From the NCBI GenBank assembly GCA_021325025.1, contig JAJPHZ010000016.1:434001-498000 (forward strand): a DNA stretch of 64,000 nt, in the 5' to 3' direction. Shown here in pieces: positions 34,054-42,993 of the stretch. The notes beneath the pieces were generated by a model. It was not told the origin of the DNA. It ran no database searches and worked only from the letters and a program-made list of their open reading frames with translations. The DNA is from Pseudomonadota bacterium (GTDB lineage Bacteria > Desulfobacterota > Binatia > Binatales > Binataceae). Position numbers and translations under genes: made by a program. The number at the start of each line of letters is the position of its first letter. Position 1 is the stretch's first letter.

Positions 34054-35388
34054 GTGAGATCGAAATTGTCGCATTCGCTCCTGTGTGCCCTGCTGCTGGT
34101 CCTTGGACTCGCCGCCGCGGCGCAGGCGCAAATCAAATGGGACCCGGCCAATTACGACGCGATGGCGTCGGCGGATTCATCTGACACCATCGCGCCTGGC
34201 ACCCGCATCACGTTGCAGAACTGGCAGCAGTACAAAAAGTTCATGCCCGTCGGTGTGCAGGCCATGTTCAGCGGGGCGTATCCGTTTCGCATCACCGGCG
34301 AGCCGGGCTTCACCATCGAGGTTGGCCCGACGGTCAGCATCCCGCTGGCCAAGCGGCTTAAGGAAGACACCGAGAAGTACGCCGGACAAACCAAACTGGT
34401 CAAGACCGCCAGCGGCGGCTACACCGTGGAAGGCTACGTGGCGGGCGTGCCGTTTCCCAAGCCCAGCGGCGAACTGGCCGGCCAACAGGTATTGTACAAC
34501 GCCTTCTTCGGTTTCATCCCGCCCATCTACCGCTACATCACCGACACCAGCCTGGTCGACCGGTTCCGCAATATCTTTACGCAGTACACCGAGGTCGTTT
34601 ACTGGCGCCTGAGCCACATCAGCGATCCCGGGATGCCGATCAATCCCGACTACGGCAAGGGCTATCTGCAGACGGCGCGCTATTTTGTGCTGTCGCCCGA
34701 GCAGACCCGCTATACCACCCAGCTCGCGCAACAGCCCGACGACCCGCAAAAGGTGCAGGAAATCTATGTCTTCCTGCCCTCGCTGCGCCGCTCCCTGCGT
34801 CTTTCCAGCGCGGCGCGATGCTCACCGATCCTGGGCACCGACTGGGTGCAGGACGACAACTCCGATGGGATGGCGTTCCAGATTCCCAACTTCAACGTGA
34901 AGTTGCTGGGCCAGAAGAAGATGTTGTTCATCGTCCACGCCGACAATCCCGGGATGTACAACAATCAGAACTACAACCTTAGGAGTTCGGTGCCGGCTTT
35001 TCCCAGCCCCAAGGTCGGCAAGTGGGAGCTGCGCAACGTGATGGTGGTCGATACCAGTCCGTTGCCGGCGGTGGGCAGCTACTGCTACGGCCATAAAGTC
35101 GGTTACATCGATCCGGATACCTGGACCCAGCTCGGTTGGGACTTTTACGATGCCAACCAGAAATTCTGGAAATTCAATATGATTCCGATGCGGCCGCTAC
35201 GGATCGACACCGGCGATGAGACCACGTTCCACTCCGCCAACGTCGACATAATGTGGGACTTCCAGAACCAGCACGTGACGTCGTCCAACGTCACGGCGCC
35301 CACCCAGTTCGGCAGCCAGATCAGTGCCGATCTGCGCGACGCGCCAACCTGGGCCTTCCCGGGTTCGCTCTCGCGCATCATGAAGTAG
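34054..35388 (+). CDS. DUF1329 family exported protein (copy 1)
   Basis: This 444-residue protein has a cleavable signal (residues about 6-22, ending in AQAQ) and the DUF1329 architecture, a LolB-like fold of unknown function linked to envelope traffic of hydrophobic compounds in proteobacteria. Landmarks shared with the copies at 38697-40055 and 58270-59601 are an IAPGTRITLQNWQQYKKFMP segment, FLPSLRRSLRLSSAARC, GSYCYGHKVGYIDPDTW and a terminal SRIMK. The GTG at 34054 is chosen because GGAGGG lies 7 bp upstream. It is followed by a strong terminator. Confidence 0.88.
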   Translation: MRSKLSHSLLCALLLVLGLAAAAQAQIKWDPANYDAMASADSSDTIAPGTRITLQNWQQYKKFMPVGVQAMFSGAYPFRITGEPGFTIEVGPTVSIPLAKRLKEDTEKYAGQTKLVKTASGGYTVEGYVAGVPFPKPSGELAGQQVLYNAFFGFIPPIYRYITDTSLVDRFRNIFTQYTEVVYWRLSHISDPGMPINPDYGKGYLQTARYFVLSPEQTRYTTQLAQQPDDPQKVQEIYVFLPSLRRSLRLSSAARCSPILGTDWVQDDNSDGMAFQIPNFNVKLLGQKKMLFIVHADNPGMYNNQNYNLRSSVPAFPSPKVGKWELRNVMVVDTSPLPAVGSYCYGHKVGYIDPDTWTQLGWDFYDANQKFWKFNMIPMRPLRIDTGDETTFHSANVDIMWDFQNQHVTSSNVTAPTQFGSQISADLRDAPTWAFPGSLSRIMK

Positions 35389-35412
35389 CAATCCGCTACC
35401 GACGCATCATCG

Positions 35413-35446
35413 GAGCGCCCCGGATACCGGTCCGGGGCGCTCTTAT
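35413..35446 (+). terminator. Rho-independent-like terminator
   Basis: A perfect 11-bp stem GAGCGCCCCGG/CCGGGGCGCTC (35413-35423 with 35432-35442) with an 8-nt loop is followed by TTAT. It lies 24 bp after the DUF1329 stop codon and is the clearest terminator in the window, though the T-tract is short. Confidence 0.7.
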
Positions 35447-35621
35447 CCAGGCTTCCAGCCGGTGACCGGGTCTCTGCAATGGTTTCAGACCAACTCAGGT
35501 CATCCCGGCTTGCGGTCAACGAGCTGATGAGGGCGCTGGAGTGCGCGGTAATGGACCGGCATGCGAAGATCGCCGCGGTTGGCAGGGCCCGGGCATTGCT
35601 CATCGCAAAAAGCGCTCTTGC

Positions 35622-36482
35622 TCACATCTTCACCAGCACCTCGTTGGCGATCTTCTCCAGCGTGCGCGTGATTTCGTCCAGGTCAGTGGTGAACGGAATC
35701 AGCGTATGGGCGCGGTGAATGCCCAAATCCTGGAGCCGGCGGACGCCGTCGTAAGTGGGCCGGCATTGGCCCGACAACTCGATTTCGGCGAAGTTCCTGC
35801 CGATTCGCGCGCATTCCTCGCGCAGTTGCCTGATTAATTCGGCCAGGCCGGGACCGCCCGGCACTGCCAGAAAACCGTCGCCATAGCGCGCCGCGCGGCG
35901 GATCGCGGGCGCCGAGATTCCGCCGACCAGTATCGGAATTCCGCCCTTCTGTATGGGTTTGGGAAAGCTCTTGAGGGGCCCGAAATTGAAATGCCTGCCG
36001 CGGAACGTGGAGGGATTGTCACGCCACAGCGTGCGCATTGCCGCAATGGCCTCGTCGGTCCGGGCGCCGCGCTGATGAAAGTCGATGCCCAGCGCGTCGA
36101 ACTCCTCCTTGAGCCATCCCGAGCCGATACCGATGAAGGTCCGGCCTTTGGACAGCACGTCCAGCGTCGCCATCTGCTTGGCGAGATACAACGGATGGTG
36201 CTGGGGCAGGATGATTACATAAGTGCCGAAGTGCAGGCGGGTGGTGGAGGCGGCGATGTAGGCCAGCGGCAGCAGCGGGTCGGGGATCGGGAATTCGTCG
36301 CCGGCGGGGAAACTGCCGTCGGGCGTATAGGGATACTTGCTCTGGAACCCGACCGGAAAGGCGACATGTTCGGGCGTGGCAATCGCGTCGAAACCCAGGC
36401 GATCGGCCTCCCTGGCGTAATGGGTCAAAACGTCGGGATCAAAAGGCGAGCGGGCGAACAGCCACGTCAACGTAAGTTTCAT
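35622..36482 (-). CDS. LLM-class flavin/F420-dependent oxidoreductase
   Basis: This 286-residue luciferase-like TIM-barrel protein starts at ATG 36482 (MKLTLTWLFARSPF). It has ATPEHVAFPVG, STTRLHFGTYVIILPQHHP, GRTFIGIGSGWLKEEFDALG, and FPKPIQKGGIPILVGGISAPAI, all typical of the F420-type family (TIGR03619-like). It would use FMN or F420 for a hydride transfer or monooxygenation. It is divergent from another LLM gene at 36674. The substrate is unknown. Confidence 0.9.
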   Translation of the reverse strand: MKLTLTWLFARSPFDPDVLTHYAREADRLGFDAIATPEHVAFPVGFQSKYPYTPDGSFPAGDEFPIPDPLLPLAYIAASTTRLHFGTYVIILPQHHPLYLAKQMATLDVLSKGRTFIGIGSGWLKEEFDALGIDFHQRGARTDEAIAAMRTLWRDNPSTFRGRHFNFGPLKSFPKPIQKGGIPILVGGISAPAIRRAARYGDGFLAVPGGPGLAELIRQLREECARIGRNFAEIELSGQCRPTYDGVRRLQDLGIHRAHTLIPFTTDLDEITRTLEKIANEVLVKM

Positions 36483-36673
36483 CGAGCCATCTCCTTGATT
36501 CACACCCGTGCTTTTTGCACGCGGGCAACTGAGCCAGCCTAAGCCATCGCACCGCAAGGTGAAATAATCACCGGGCACAGCCGTTGCGCCGGGTCGTCGA
36601 AAGGACCGACAATGCCATTAACGGTGCCTGCCGCATTGCGCGTCATCGAATAAACGTTGGCGGAGCCTGAGTT

Positions 36674-37648
36674 ATGCCGAGACTTGCCTTGAATCTGGCG
36701 TTTTACACCGGCGACCCCTATCCGGACCTGATCAATCTCGGCCGTCAGGCCGAGGAGGCCGGCTACGATTGCCTGATGGTGCCCGAGGGAATTGCCGGCA
36801 ACGACGCGATGCTGTGCTGCTACATGCTGGCGGCGGCGACCAATCGCGTGCGCATCGCAAGCAATGTCGCCAATATCTATTTGCGCGATCCCTCGCTGTG
36901 CGCGGTCAGTGCGGCGACCATCCAACAGGTCTCTCAGGGCCGCTTCATCCTGGGCATCGGCCCCAGCCATCGTCCGGTGCTGGAAGCGATGGGCATACCG
37001 ATGGGCAACGCGCGCGAAAATCTGCGCCGATACACGATGGCGCTGCGCAAGACGTTCGGGGGCGAGCTGGCGAAGGACCTGGGCGTCTGTTTTCCCCATC
37101 CGGCCGAGCCGGTGCCGATTTATTTCGGTGCGCTGACGCTGGAGACGGCGCGGATGGCGGCGGAGCTCGCCGATGGCCTGTTGCTGGTGCATTGCACCGC
37201 CCAACGGCTGGCCAAAGTGATCCTGACAGTGCGCGAGGCGGCGCGCCAGTTCGGCCGCAGGCCGGATGTGGTGACCGTCGCCACCTCGGTGCAGACCTAT
37301 ATCCACGATGACTTAAGGGTGGCCCAAGACGCGGCGCGCGCGGGCTTGGCCCTGTACCTTGGGCTGCCCTATTACAACCGCCTGCTGCGCAATAGCGGCT
37401 TTGCCGCCGAGGCGCAGGCAGGCGCGGATGCCTGGCAGCGCGGCGACCATGCCGCTGTGGCGGCGGCCGTCTCAGCTCGGCTGATCGACGCGATTACGCT
37501 CTGCGGTCCCGCCGCACGATGTCGTGAACGGATGGCCGAGCTGGCCCGCAGCGGCGTCGACATGATCGGCATCATTCCGGGCGCGGTCGGCGGCGAGGAC
37601 CCGTTGTTCAGTGTCAAGCGATGCCTGGCGGCGCTGGCGCCCAAATGA
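36674..37648 (+). CDS. LLM-class flavin-dependent oxidoreductase
   Basis: This 324-residue luciferase-like protein has MPRLALNLAFYTGDPY, AAATNRVRIASNVANIYLRDP, GRFILGIGPSHRPVLEAMG and PVPIYFGALTLETARMAAELADG. It is more like the F420-dependent 5,10-methylene-H4MPT reductase-like branch of the family than the divergent neighbour. Cofactor (FMN versus F420) cannot be fixed from the sequence. It shares the promoter region with the LLM gene at 35622-36482. Confidence 0.88.
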   Translation: MPRLALNLAFYTGDPYPDLINLGRQAEEAGYDCLMVPEGIAGNDAMLCCYMLAAATNRVRIASNVANIYLRDPSLCAVSAATIQQVSQGRFILGIGPSHRPVLEAMGIPMGNARENLRRYTMALRKTFGGELAKDLGVCFPHPAEPVPIYFGALTLETARMAAELADGLLLVHCTAQRLAKVILTVREAARQFGRRPDVVTVATSVQTYIHDDLRVAQDAARAGLALYLGLPYYNRLLRNSGFAAEAQAGADAWQRGDHAAVAAAVSARLIDAITLCGPAARCRERMAELARSGVDMIGIIPGAVGGEDPLFSVKRCLAALAPK

Positions 37649-37662
37649 GGGGACAGGTTTAA

Positions 37663-38544
37663 CTATTCCGTGTTGCTCACTCGCGCCGTGCCCAAGCGGT
37701 AGACCATCGCGGTCTTGGTCGTGCCCAGCTTGATCCATTCCGCGCAGTCGAGCTGAACCTGTTTGTAAAAGTCCTCGGAGAGCTGCAAGGCCGACCTGGG
37801 GACTTCCTCCAGTTCCTCGAACTTGCACTGAAAAGCGAATTCGCCGGCCAGCGATCTCTCCATTGCGCGGTCGCGCCATACGGCGATTGTGGCCTTGCCC
37901 TTGAAGTGGTGATGGAAATGAATGATGCCAATAGTATTTTGTACTTCCTCGACCGCGACATTATTGACCAGTGCCATTTTGGTGGCCGGGCTGATATCTA
38001 TTTGCCGCAGGGTGGGAAACGCACGCCTGATATGCTCGATGCCCTGATCCAGTACAATCTTGGGCGAGGTCAGCACGCATCCGTGTGAGTATACGCTGCG
38101 CATTCCCCCCAGCCGGTCGCGTTCCAGCAGCAGCTCTTCCTTGAATTTAATTTCGTCGTGTCCCCCCAGTTGCGGACGTACGTCGACGCTGGCGGCCTTG
38201 ACCAGATCGGGATGGCGGTACTTCAACACCAGCTCATGGTCGGGGCGCGGCCATCCTTGTTCGTAAAACGTGCGTTTTCGCAGGATGAAATGGTTATTGT
38301 ACAGATGGAACTCCGGGGTGTCGTAAAACAGTACCTCGCGGACCTGGCTGTCGAAGGCGTGGCGGTCGATATCGACCTTCAGGCCCAGGCGCTTGACGGT
38401 TTTGGAAGCCGCCTGCCAGAACTCAAGGAAGCCGTGCTTGCTGGTGAAACGATCGGGCTGCAGCAGGATCTTGTATTCGCGATAGTGGACGACATCGCGG
38501 GGCAGGTGCCGCGTTTCGGCGTACTTGCTGATGTGCTTGTCCAT
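37663..38544 (-). CDS. CYTH-like (triphosphate tunnel) domain protein
   Basis: This 293-residue protein resembles CYTH domain enzymes (thiamine triphosphatase and class IV adenylate cyclase fold). After a start at ATG 38544 (MDKHISKY), REYKILL matches the EXEXK-type first strand. FYDTPEFHLYNNHFILRKR matches the typical 'YFDTPDL.L...G..LR.R' segment, followed by HELVLKYRHPD and IKFKEEL. The first glutamate of EXEXK is not obvious. If active it would hydrolyse or cyclise a triphosphate-containing substrate. It ends 14 bp from the convergent LLM gene. Confidence 0.55.
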   Translation of the reverse strand: MDKHISKYAETRHLPRDVVHYREYKILLQPDRFTSKHGFLEFWQAASKTVKRLGLKVDIDRHAFDSQVREVLFYDTPEFHLYNNHFILRKRTFYEQGWPRPDHELVLKYRHPDLVKAASVDVRPQLGGHDEIKFKEELLLERDRLGGMRSVYSHGCVLTSPKIVLDQGIEHIRRAFPTLRQIDISPATKMALVNNVAVEEVQNTIGIIHFHHHFKGKATIAVWRDRAMERSLAGEFAFQCKFEELEEVPRSALQLSEDFYKQVQLDCAEWIKLGTTKTAMVYRLGTARVSNTE

Positions 38545-38562
38545 GGCATGAATTGCAGCACA

Positions 38563-38583
38563 TTTTTGCCGGCGGGGCAAAAA
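38563..38583. repeat. Perfect inverted repeat in the 5' region of the CYTH-like gene
   Basis: TTTTTGCC (38563-38570) and GGCAAAAA (38576-38583) form an 8-bp stem with a 5-nt loop, 18 bp upstream of the minus-strand CYTH-like start. The T and A runs are on the inside-out side for a terminator, so an operator or leader structure is more likely. Confidence 0.35.
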
Positions 38584-38696
38584 ACGTCGCCTTGCACCGG
38601 TGCGGACAAACAGGGTTCGCGCAACTGCGCGATGCCGCGCTGCGCTCCAGCAGGCGGGGCCGTTTTCGATTGCGGCGGCGGCGCGGGACGACGGCG

Positions 38697-40055
38697 CTAC
38701 TTCATGATGCGTGCCAGGCTGCCCGGACTGGTCATCGAGGCGGCGTCCTTGTACTCACCCGGCACGTCATCGTCGATGGTGGGTTCGGTGTCGGTGCCCG
38801 CCGTCATATGGCCGTTTTGCCAGTCGAACTGGGCCGATGACGCGATGCCGTCGAGCATGCTGAGGGTTTCCTCGCCGTGGAATTTAAGCGGCGCGTACTT
38901 CTCCCAAAGCTGCTTCCAGAACTTCTGATCGTTGTCCCAGTTTTCCGCAAACGGGATCAGCCAGGTGTCGCGATCGACATAGAAAATGCGGTGCGAGAAG
39001 CAATAGCTGCCCAGCGCCGGCAGCCATTCCAGATCGATCACGTCCATGTTGCGCAATTCCCAATGGCCGGTGCCCGCTTTGGGCCAGTCGGGAAAGGAAC
39101 CGGGATCGGGATCGGCAATGCCGACATAGGAGTGGGCGTCGTAGGCCTTGGCGGGATCCTGAACATTCACCAGCAGTTTCTTGGTGCCCATGAAGATGGC
39201 GTTGTAGTTGGGCGGATTCCACACATTGTCGTCGTTGACCGCGTCGGTGCCGTTGATCGGGGCACAGCGCGCTGCCGAGGAAAGGCGCAGGGAGCGGCGC
39301 AGCGAGGGCAGGAACACGTAATTGTTCGGCACCACCGAGGGGTCGTCGGGCTGGATCTGCAGCGCGGTGGTATATTTGGACTGCTCCGGCGTCAGCACCA
39401 GGAAGCGTGCCGCATAGAAGAAGCCTTTGCCGAAGAGCATGTTCACCGGCATGTTGGGCTCGCTCAGGTGCGAGACCTGGTAGAAGGTGTCGTCGCTGTT
39501 GTTGCTGGTCTTGTTGCCGAAGCGGTCAATCAACCATCCGGTACTGTAAAAATGCAGGATGTAGGGACGGAACGAGCACCAGACATTGTAGACGTCCTCG
39601 ATACCGCGGTTGGCGCCGCTGGGATGGGGAAAGGGCGGACCCGCGACCCATCCTTTCATGACCCAGCCGCCGGCCGCGTCCTTTTCCAGCCGCACCTGGC
39701 TGCCGTACTTCTCGCCGTCCTCGCGCCACTTGCGCGGCAGCGGATAGTTTTGCGTGGCTCCCACCACGACCGTGTACTCGGGTTGCGACCCGACCTTGAA
39801 GTGGAAATGGCCTGCGTAAGCGGCCTGCATCCAGTAGGGCATGAACTGACGGTATTGCTGCCAGTTCTGCAAGGTGATCTTGGTGCCGGGCGGGATGGTC
39901 GCCGAGGAGTCGGCGTCGGCCATGTGCTTGTAGAAGTCTGCACTCCAGCGGTCCTCGGGCGCTTGTGCCCGTGCGCCGCCCGCGCTCAGACACCAGAGAA
40001 GAGCTATTACTGCCACAACCCAAATCCGCGACTGCTTCGTCAATGCCGTCGTCAT
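38697..40055 (-). CDS. DUF1329 family exported protein (copy 2)
   Basis: This 452-residue DUF1329 protein starts at ATG 40055 with a signal peptide ending around GGARAQA. It shares IPPGTKITLQNWQQYRQFMP, FLPSLRRSLRLSSAARCAP, LGSYCFSHRIFYVDRDTW and a SLARIMK end with copy 1. The middle of the protein differs and has an extra loop (NNSDDTFYQVSHLSEPNMP). It shares a divergent promoter region with the SDR gene. Confidence 0.88.
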   Translation of the reverse strand: MTTALTKQSRIWVVAVIALLWCLSAGGARAQAPEDRWSADFYKHMADADSSATIPPGTKITLQNWQQYRQFMPYWMQAAYAGHFHFKVGSQPEYTVVVGATQNYPLPRKWREDGEKYGSQVRLEKDAAGGWVMKGWVAGPPFPHPSGANRGIEDVYNVWCSFRPYILHFYSTGWLIDRFGNKTSNNSDDTFYQVSHLSEPNMPVNMLFGKGFFYAARFLVLTPEQSKYTTALQIQPDDPSVVPNNYVFLPSLRRSLRLSSAARCAPINGTDAVNDDNVWNPPNYNAIFMGTKKLLVNVQDPAKAYDAHSYVGIADPDPGSFPDWPKAGTGHWELRNMDVIDLEWLPALGSYCFSHRIFYVDRDTWLIPFAENWDNDQKFWKQLWEKYAPLKFHGEETLSMLDGIASSAQFDWQNGHMTAGTDTEPTIDDDVPGEYKDAASMTSPGSLARIMK

Positions 40056-40307
40056 CGGACTGTCCCCCGTATCCACCTTGCGGCGGAGTGTTGTTGGTGC
40101 GCGATCTCCCGACTGCGCACCGCTGGGCTGCGAAAACCGATGGAATCCTAATCATCTTACTGGCGCTTTTGCAACCGGAAAACGACGATTAGCCTCGCAG
40201 GATGCCGCGGTCTGCAAGTTGACCGGGCGCAAAGTGTGGATGTACAACCTCAGCGGACCTGCTACAGCACAGGCACGGTCTGCATTAGCCATACGGGGAG
40301 ACGGCCA

Positions 40308-41093
40308 ATGAAACTCAAGGATAAGGTGGCGATTGTAACCGGTGCGGCGCAGGGAATCGGCCGCGAATACGCGCTGCGCTTCGTTGAGGAGGGCGCCGCC
40401 GTCGGCATCGCCGACCTGCGCTATGAACAGGTCAAGATGGTCGAGCAGGAGATCGTCGATCGCGGCGGCAAGGCGCTGGCGATGCGCGTGGACGTGACCA
40501 GCGAGGAGCAGCTCAACGCGATGGCCAAGCAGGTGTTCGACCGCTTCGGCCGCATCGACATCCTGGTCAACAACGCTGCCATCTACTATGACCTCGAAAT
40601 CGGCAATTCCAGCCTCGAATACGGCCGCAAGGTCATGGACGTCAACGTCTTCGGCGTGATGCTGGCGAGCTGGGCGGTCTTTCCTTACATGAAGCGTCAA
40701 CGCGGCGGCTCCATCATCAATATCTCTTCGGTCGCCGCATATCCGGGCGCGGTGCAGAGCGTGATGCTCGGCCATATGCCCGACATCGAAAAGCCAACCG
40801 CCGACTACTACGGGCTCTCCAAGGCGGCGGTCATACATTTGACGCAATCGATGGCGCTCAGCTTCGGGCGCTACAATATCCGGGTCAACGCAATCGCGCC
40901 GGGCGTCACGATGTCGGAAGCGACGAAAAAAGTGGTGCCGGAGCCCTTCGTGCAGGCACTGACCGGCAAGAGCGCGCTGGGCCGCGCGCTGGAGCCGTCG
41001 CAGCTAACCGGCACCGCTCTATACCTGGCATCGGACGATAGCGCGATGATGACAGGACAGGTGCTGGTGGTGGATGCGGGATGCAAGATTTAG
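40308..41093 (+). CDS. SDR family oxidoreductase
   Basis: This 261-residue short-chain dehydrogenase has the NAD(P) motif TGAAQGIG (11-18), NNAA, and the catalytic YYGLSK (Tyr and Lys) with Ser in NISSVAAYPGA. An insert (QSVMLGHMPDIEKPTADY) lies between the catalytic Ser and Tyr. The ATG at 40308 has GGGGAG upstream; a longer in-frame start at 40236 lacks it. It would oxidise or reduce a hydroxy/keto group. The nearest neighbours are the divergent DUF1329 copy 2 and a convergent LLM gene. Confidence 0.92.
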   Translation: MKLKDKVAIVTGAAQGIGREYALRFVEEGAAVGIADLRYEQVKMVEQEIVDRGGKALAMRVDVTSEEQLNAMAKQVFDRFGRIDILVNNAAIYYDLEIGNSSLEYGRKVMDVNVFGVMLASWAVFPYMKRQRGGSIINISSVAAYPGAVQSVMLGHMPDIEKPTADYYGLSKAAVIHLTQSMALSFGRYNIRVNAIAPGVTMSEATKKVVPEPFVQALTGKSALGRALEPSQLTGTALYLASDDSAMMTGQVLVVDAGCKI

Positions 41094-41199
41094 AGGATGC
41101 GTCGCCGACAAACTGGCCAGGGCCGGCACGGCATAACCGGGGCGGCGGCGCTTTGGTGCGAATCTGAAAGTACAGTCCCGCAGGCTTTGCCCGGTACAT

Positions 41200-42342
41200 T
41201 CATTGCCCGCGCAACCGCACATCAACGCTGGACGGACGATGATTTCTGAACTCCGGGATTACGTATTTGCCCATCAGCTCGATCGTCTGCATCACCTTGT
41301 CATGCGGAATCTTGAGCGGGTTCATCAGGCAGATTAACGTGTCGCAGCCGGCGGCCTCGTAGCGCTTGCAGGTCTGAACGACCTGGTCGGGATCGCCCGC
41401 CAGCACCGCACCGCTGTCGCGCAGATAGCTGAAGGGGACATTGTCGAGCGCGCCCTGGCGGCTGAGCGCCAGTATGTCGCGGGTGTAATCGTAGGTGCCC
41501 AGGTCGGCCTTGCGTTCCTCCTGCCATTGCGCGACGCTGGCCACCAGCTTGGAGGAATACGACGGGTACCACTCAAAGGATTCCCTGGCGACCGCATAGG
41601 ATTCCTCTTTGGTGGGCGCGCAGTTGGCCATCGTAAGCCCGCATGCCTGATCGTTGAGAAATTTGCCCAGCGGACGGGTGCATCCCGCCAGCGCCTTGCG
41701 ATACATCTTGATATGCTCGCCCAGTTGTTCGGGCGGCAGTCCGACGGTGAAGGAAAACAGCCCCAGGCCCAGCGCGCCCACTACTTCATGGCCGGACATG
41801 CTGGTGGTGGCCGCATAGATCGGCGGATGCGGCAGCTGCAGGGGCTTGGGAATCACCGGCCGGGGCGGCGACTGCCAGTATTTGCCCTCCATCGCGTATT
41901 CCTCGTTGGTCCACGCTCCGACCACGTGTTCGATTGCCTCCTGCCACATCGCGCGCGTATCTGCCGGGTCGATGCCGAATCCCTCCAGTTCCACGCGTGT
42001 GGCTGAACGTCCGGTGCCGAAATCGACCCGCCCGCCGCTGATCAGATCCAGCACCGCCGCCGATTCCGCGGAACGAAGCGGATGGTTGTAGGGCCGGGGC
42101 ATCAGCCGCACGCCGTATCCGATGCGGATATTCGTGGTGCGCGCGGCCACCGCTCCGTACAGCACCTCGGGATTGGAACAATGGGAGAAGCGCTTGAGAA
42201 AATGATGCTCGACGGTCATGAAGCTGTGAAACCCGACGCGGTCGGCCAATACCGCCTGCTCCAGGGCGTTTTGATAGGCGCGATACTCCGCAAGCGGATC
42301 CGTCGCATCGACCGGAATCTCGTAAAACAGACAGAACCTCAT
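41200..42342 (-). CDS. LLM-class flavin-dependent oxidoreductase (monooxygenase-like)
   Basis: This 380-residue luciferase-like protein belongs to the bacterial luciferase alkanal monooxygenase-type branch (MRFCLFYEIPV, FMTVEHHFLKRFSHCSNPEVLYGAVAARTTNIRIGYGVRL, GRVDFGTGRS, PIYAATTSMSG). It would need FMN plus a reductase or F420. It is longer than the other three LLM proteins in the window. The substrate is unknown; alkane or alkyl-ester oxidation would fit the family. Confidence 0.88.
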   Translation of the reverse strand: MRFCLFYEIPVDATDPLAEYRAYQNALEQAVLADRVGFHSFMTVEHHFLKRFSHCSNPEVLYGAVAARTTNIRIGYGVRLMPRPYNHPLRSAESAAVLDLISGGRVDFGTGRSATRVELEGFGIDPADTRAMWQEAIEHVVGAWTNEEYAMEGKYWQSPPRPVIPKPLQLPHPPIYAATTSMSGHEVVGALGLGLFSFTVGLPPEQLGEHIKMYRKALAGCTRPLGKFLNDQACGLTMANCAPTKEESYAVARESFEWYPSYSSKLVASVAQWQEERKADLGTYDYTRDILALSRQGALDNVPFSYLRDSGAVLAGDPDQVVQTCKRYEAAGCDTLICLMNPLKIPHDKVMQTIELMGKYVIPEFRNHRPSSVDVRLRGQ

Positions 42343-42536
42343 CGCTCGACCATCCCCTTCGGCGCGGCCGGCCGGCAGCGCGCCGGCGTTTCACCGCGCC
42401 ATCATATTGGATTTGCCCAGACTAGCCGCTAACCCTACACCGCAACAAGTCGCGTGCGGGTCTTTCAGACCGCCAGGGGCGCGTGGTCAAATTCAACGGC
42501 TGGGTGCAAATGATTCAGACCGCGAGAGGTCCGTCC

Positions 42537-42959
42537 ATGAAGATCGCGTCAATCATGAAAAGGCTTGCAGCGCTGATTGCGTTGATAACTTGCCCGCCGA
42601 TGGCCATGGGCGCCGAGAGGGCCGCATGGATCGGACCCGGAACGGTGTCGTGCGCGGACTTTGGGCAGGCCTGCCGTGATGATCGCAAAGGCGCCGAGAA
42701 CCTGTTTTTCTCATGGGCGCAGGGCTTCATGTCTGGACTCAATACGGAGTTGCTCGAACGCGGCGAAGCCGACCTCAACAAATTGTCAGTGGCCGAGCAG
42801 AAAGAATTGCTGAGATCCTATTGCGAAGCGCATCCTCGGGCCGCGTATTTTGCGGCCGTATTCGAGCTGTACAATCGCCTGCGCCGCGATCAAGGTCTTG
42901 CAGGCTATGAAAAGATCTGGCGCATGCCGCCGTCCGGGCAATCGCCCAAAACCAAATGA
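42537..42959 (+). CDS. Small exported protein, Rap1a/Tai-like
   Basis: This 140-residue protein has a signal peptide (residues about 5-22, ending in AMAMGAE) and a helical mature part with two or three cysteines (SCADFGQACRDD and SYCEAHP). The segment FFSWAQGFMSGLNTELLERG and the final AHPRAAYFAAVFELYNRL resemble the Rap1a/Tai family of periplasmic immunity-like proteins, but the match is by motif only. The start with the GAGAGGT upstream is preferred. Flanked by LLM genes on the opposite strand. Confidence 0.55.
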   Translation: MKIASIMKRLAALIALITCPPMAMGAERAAWIGPGTVSCADFGQACRDDRKGAENLFFSWAQGFMSGLNTELLERGEADLNKLSVAEQKELLRSYCEAHPRAAYFAAVFELYNRLRRDQGLAGYEKIWRMPPSGQSPKTK

Positions 42960-42993
42960 CGCTGCTGCGCAGCCGCAATGACAAGGTGGCGGC

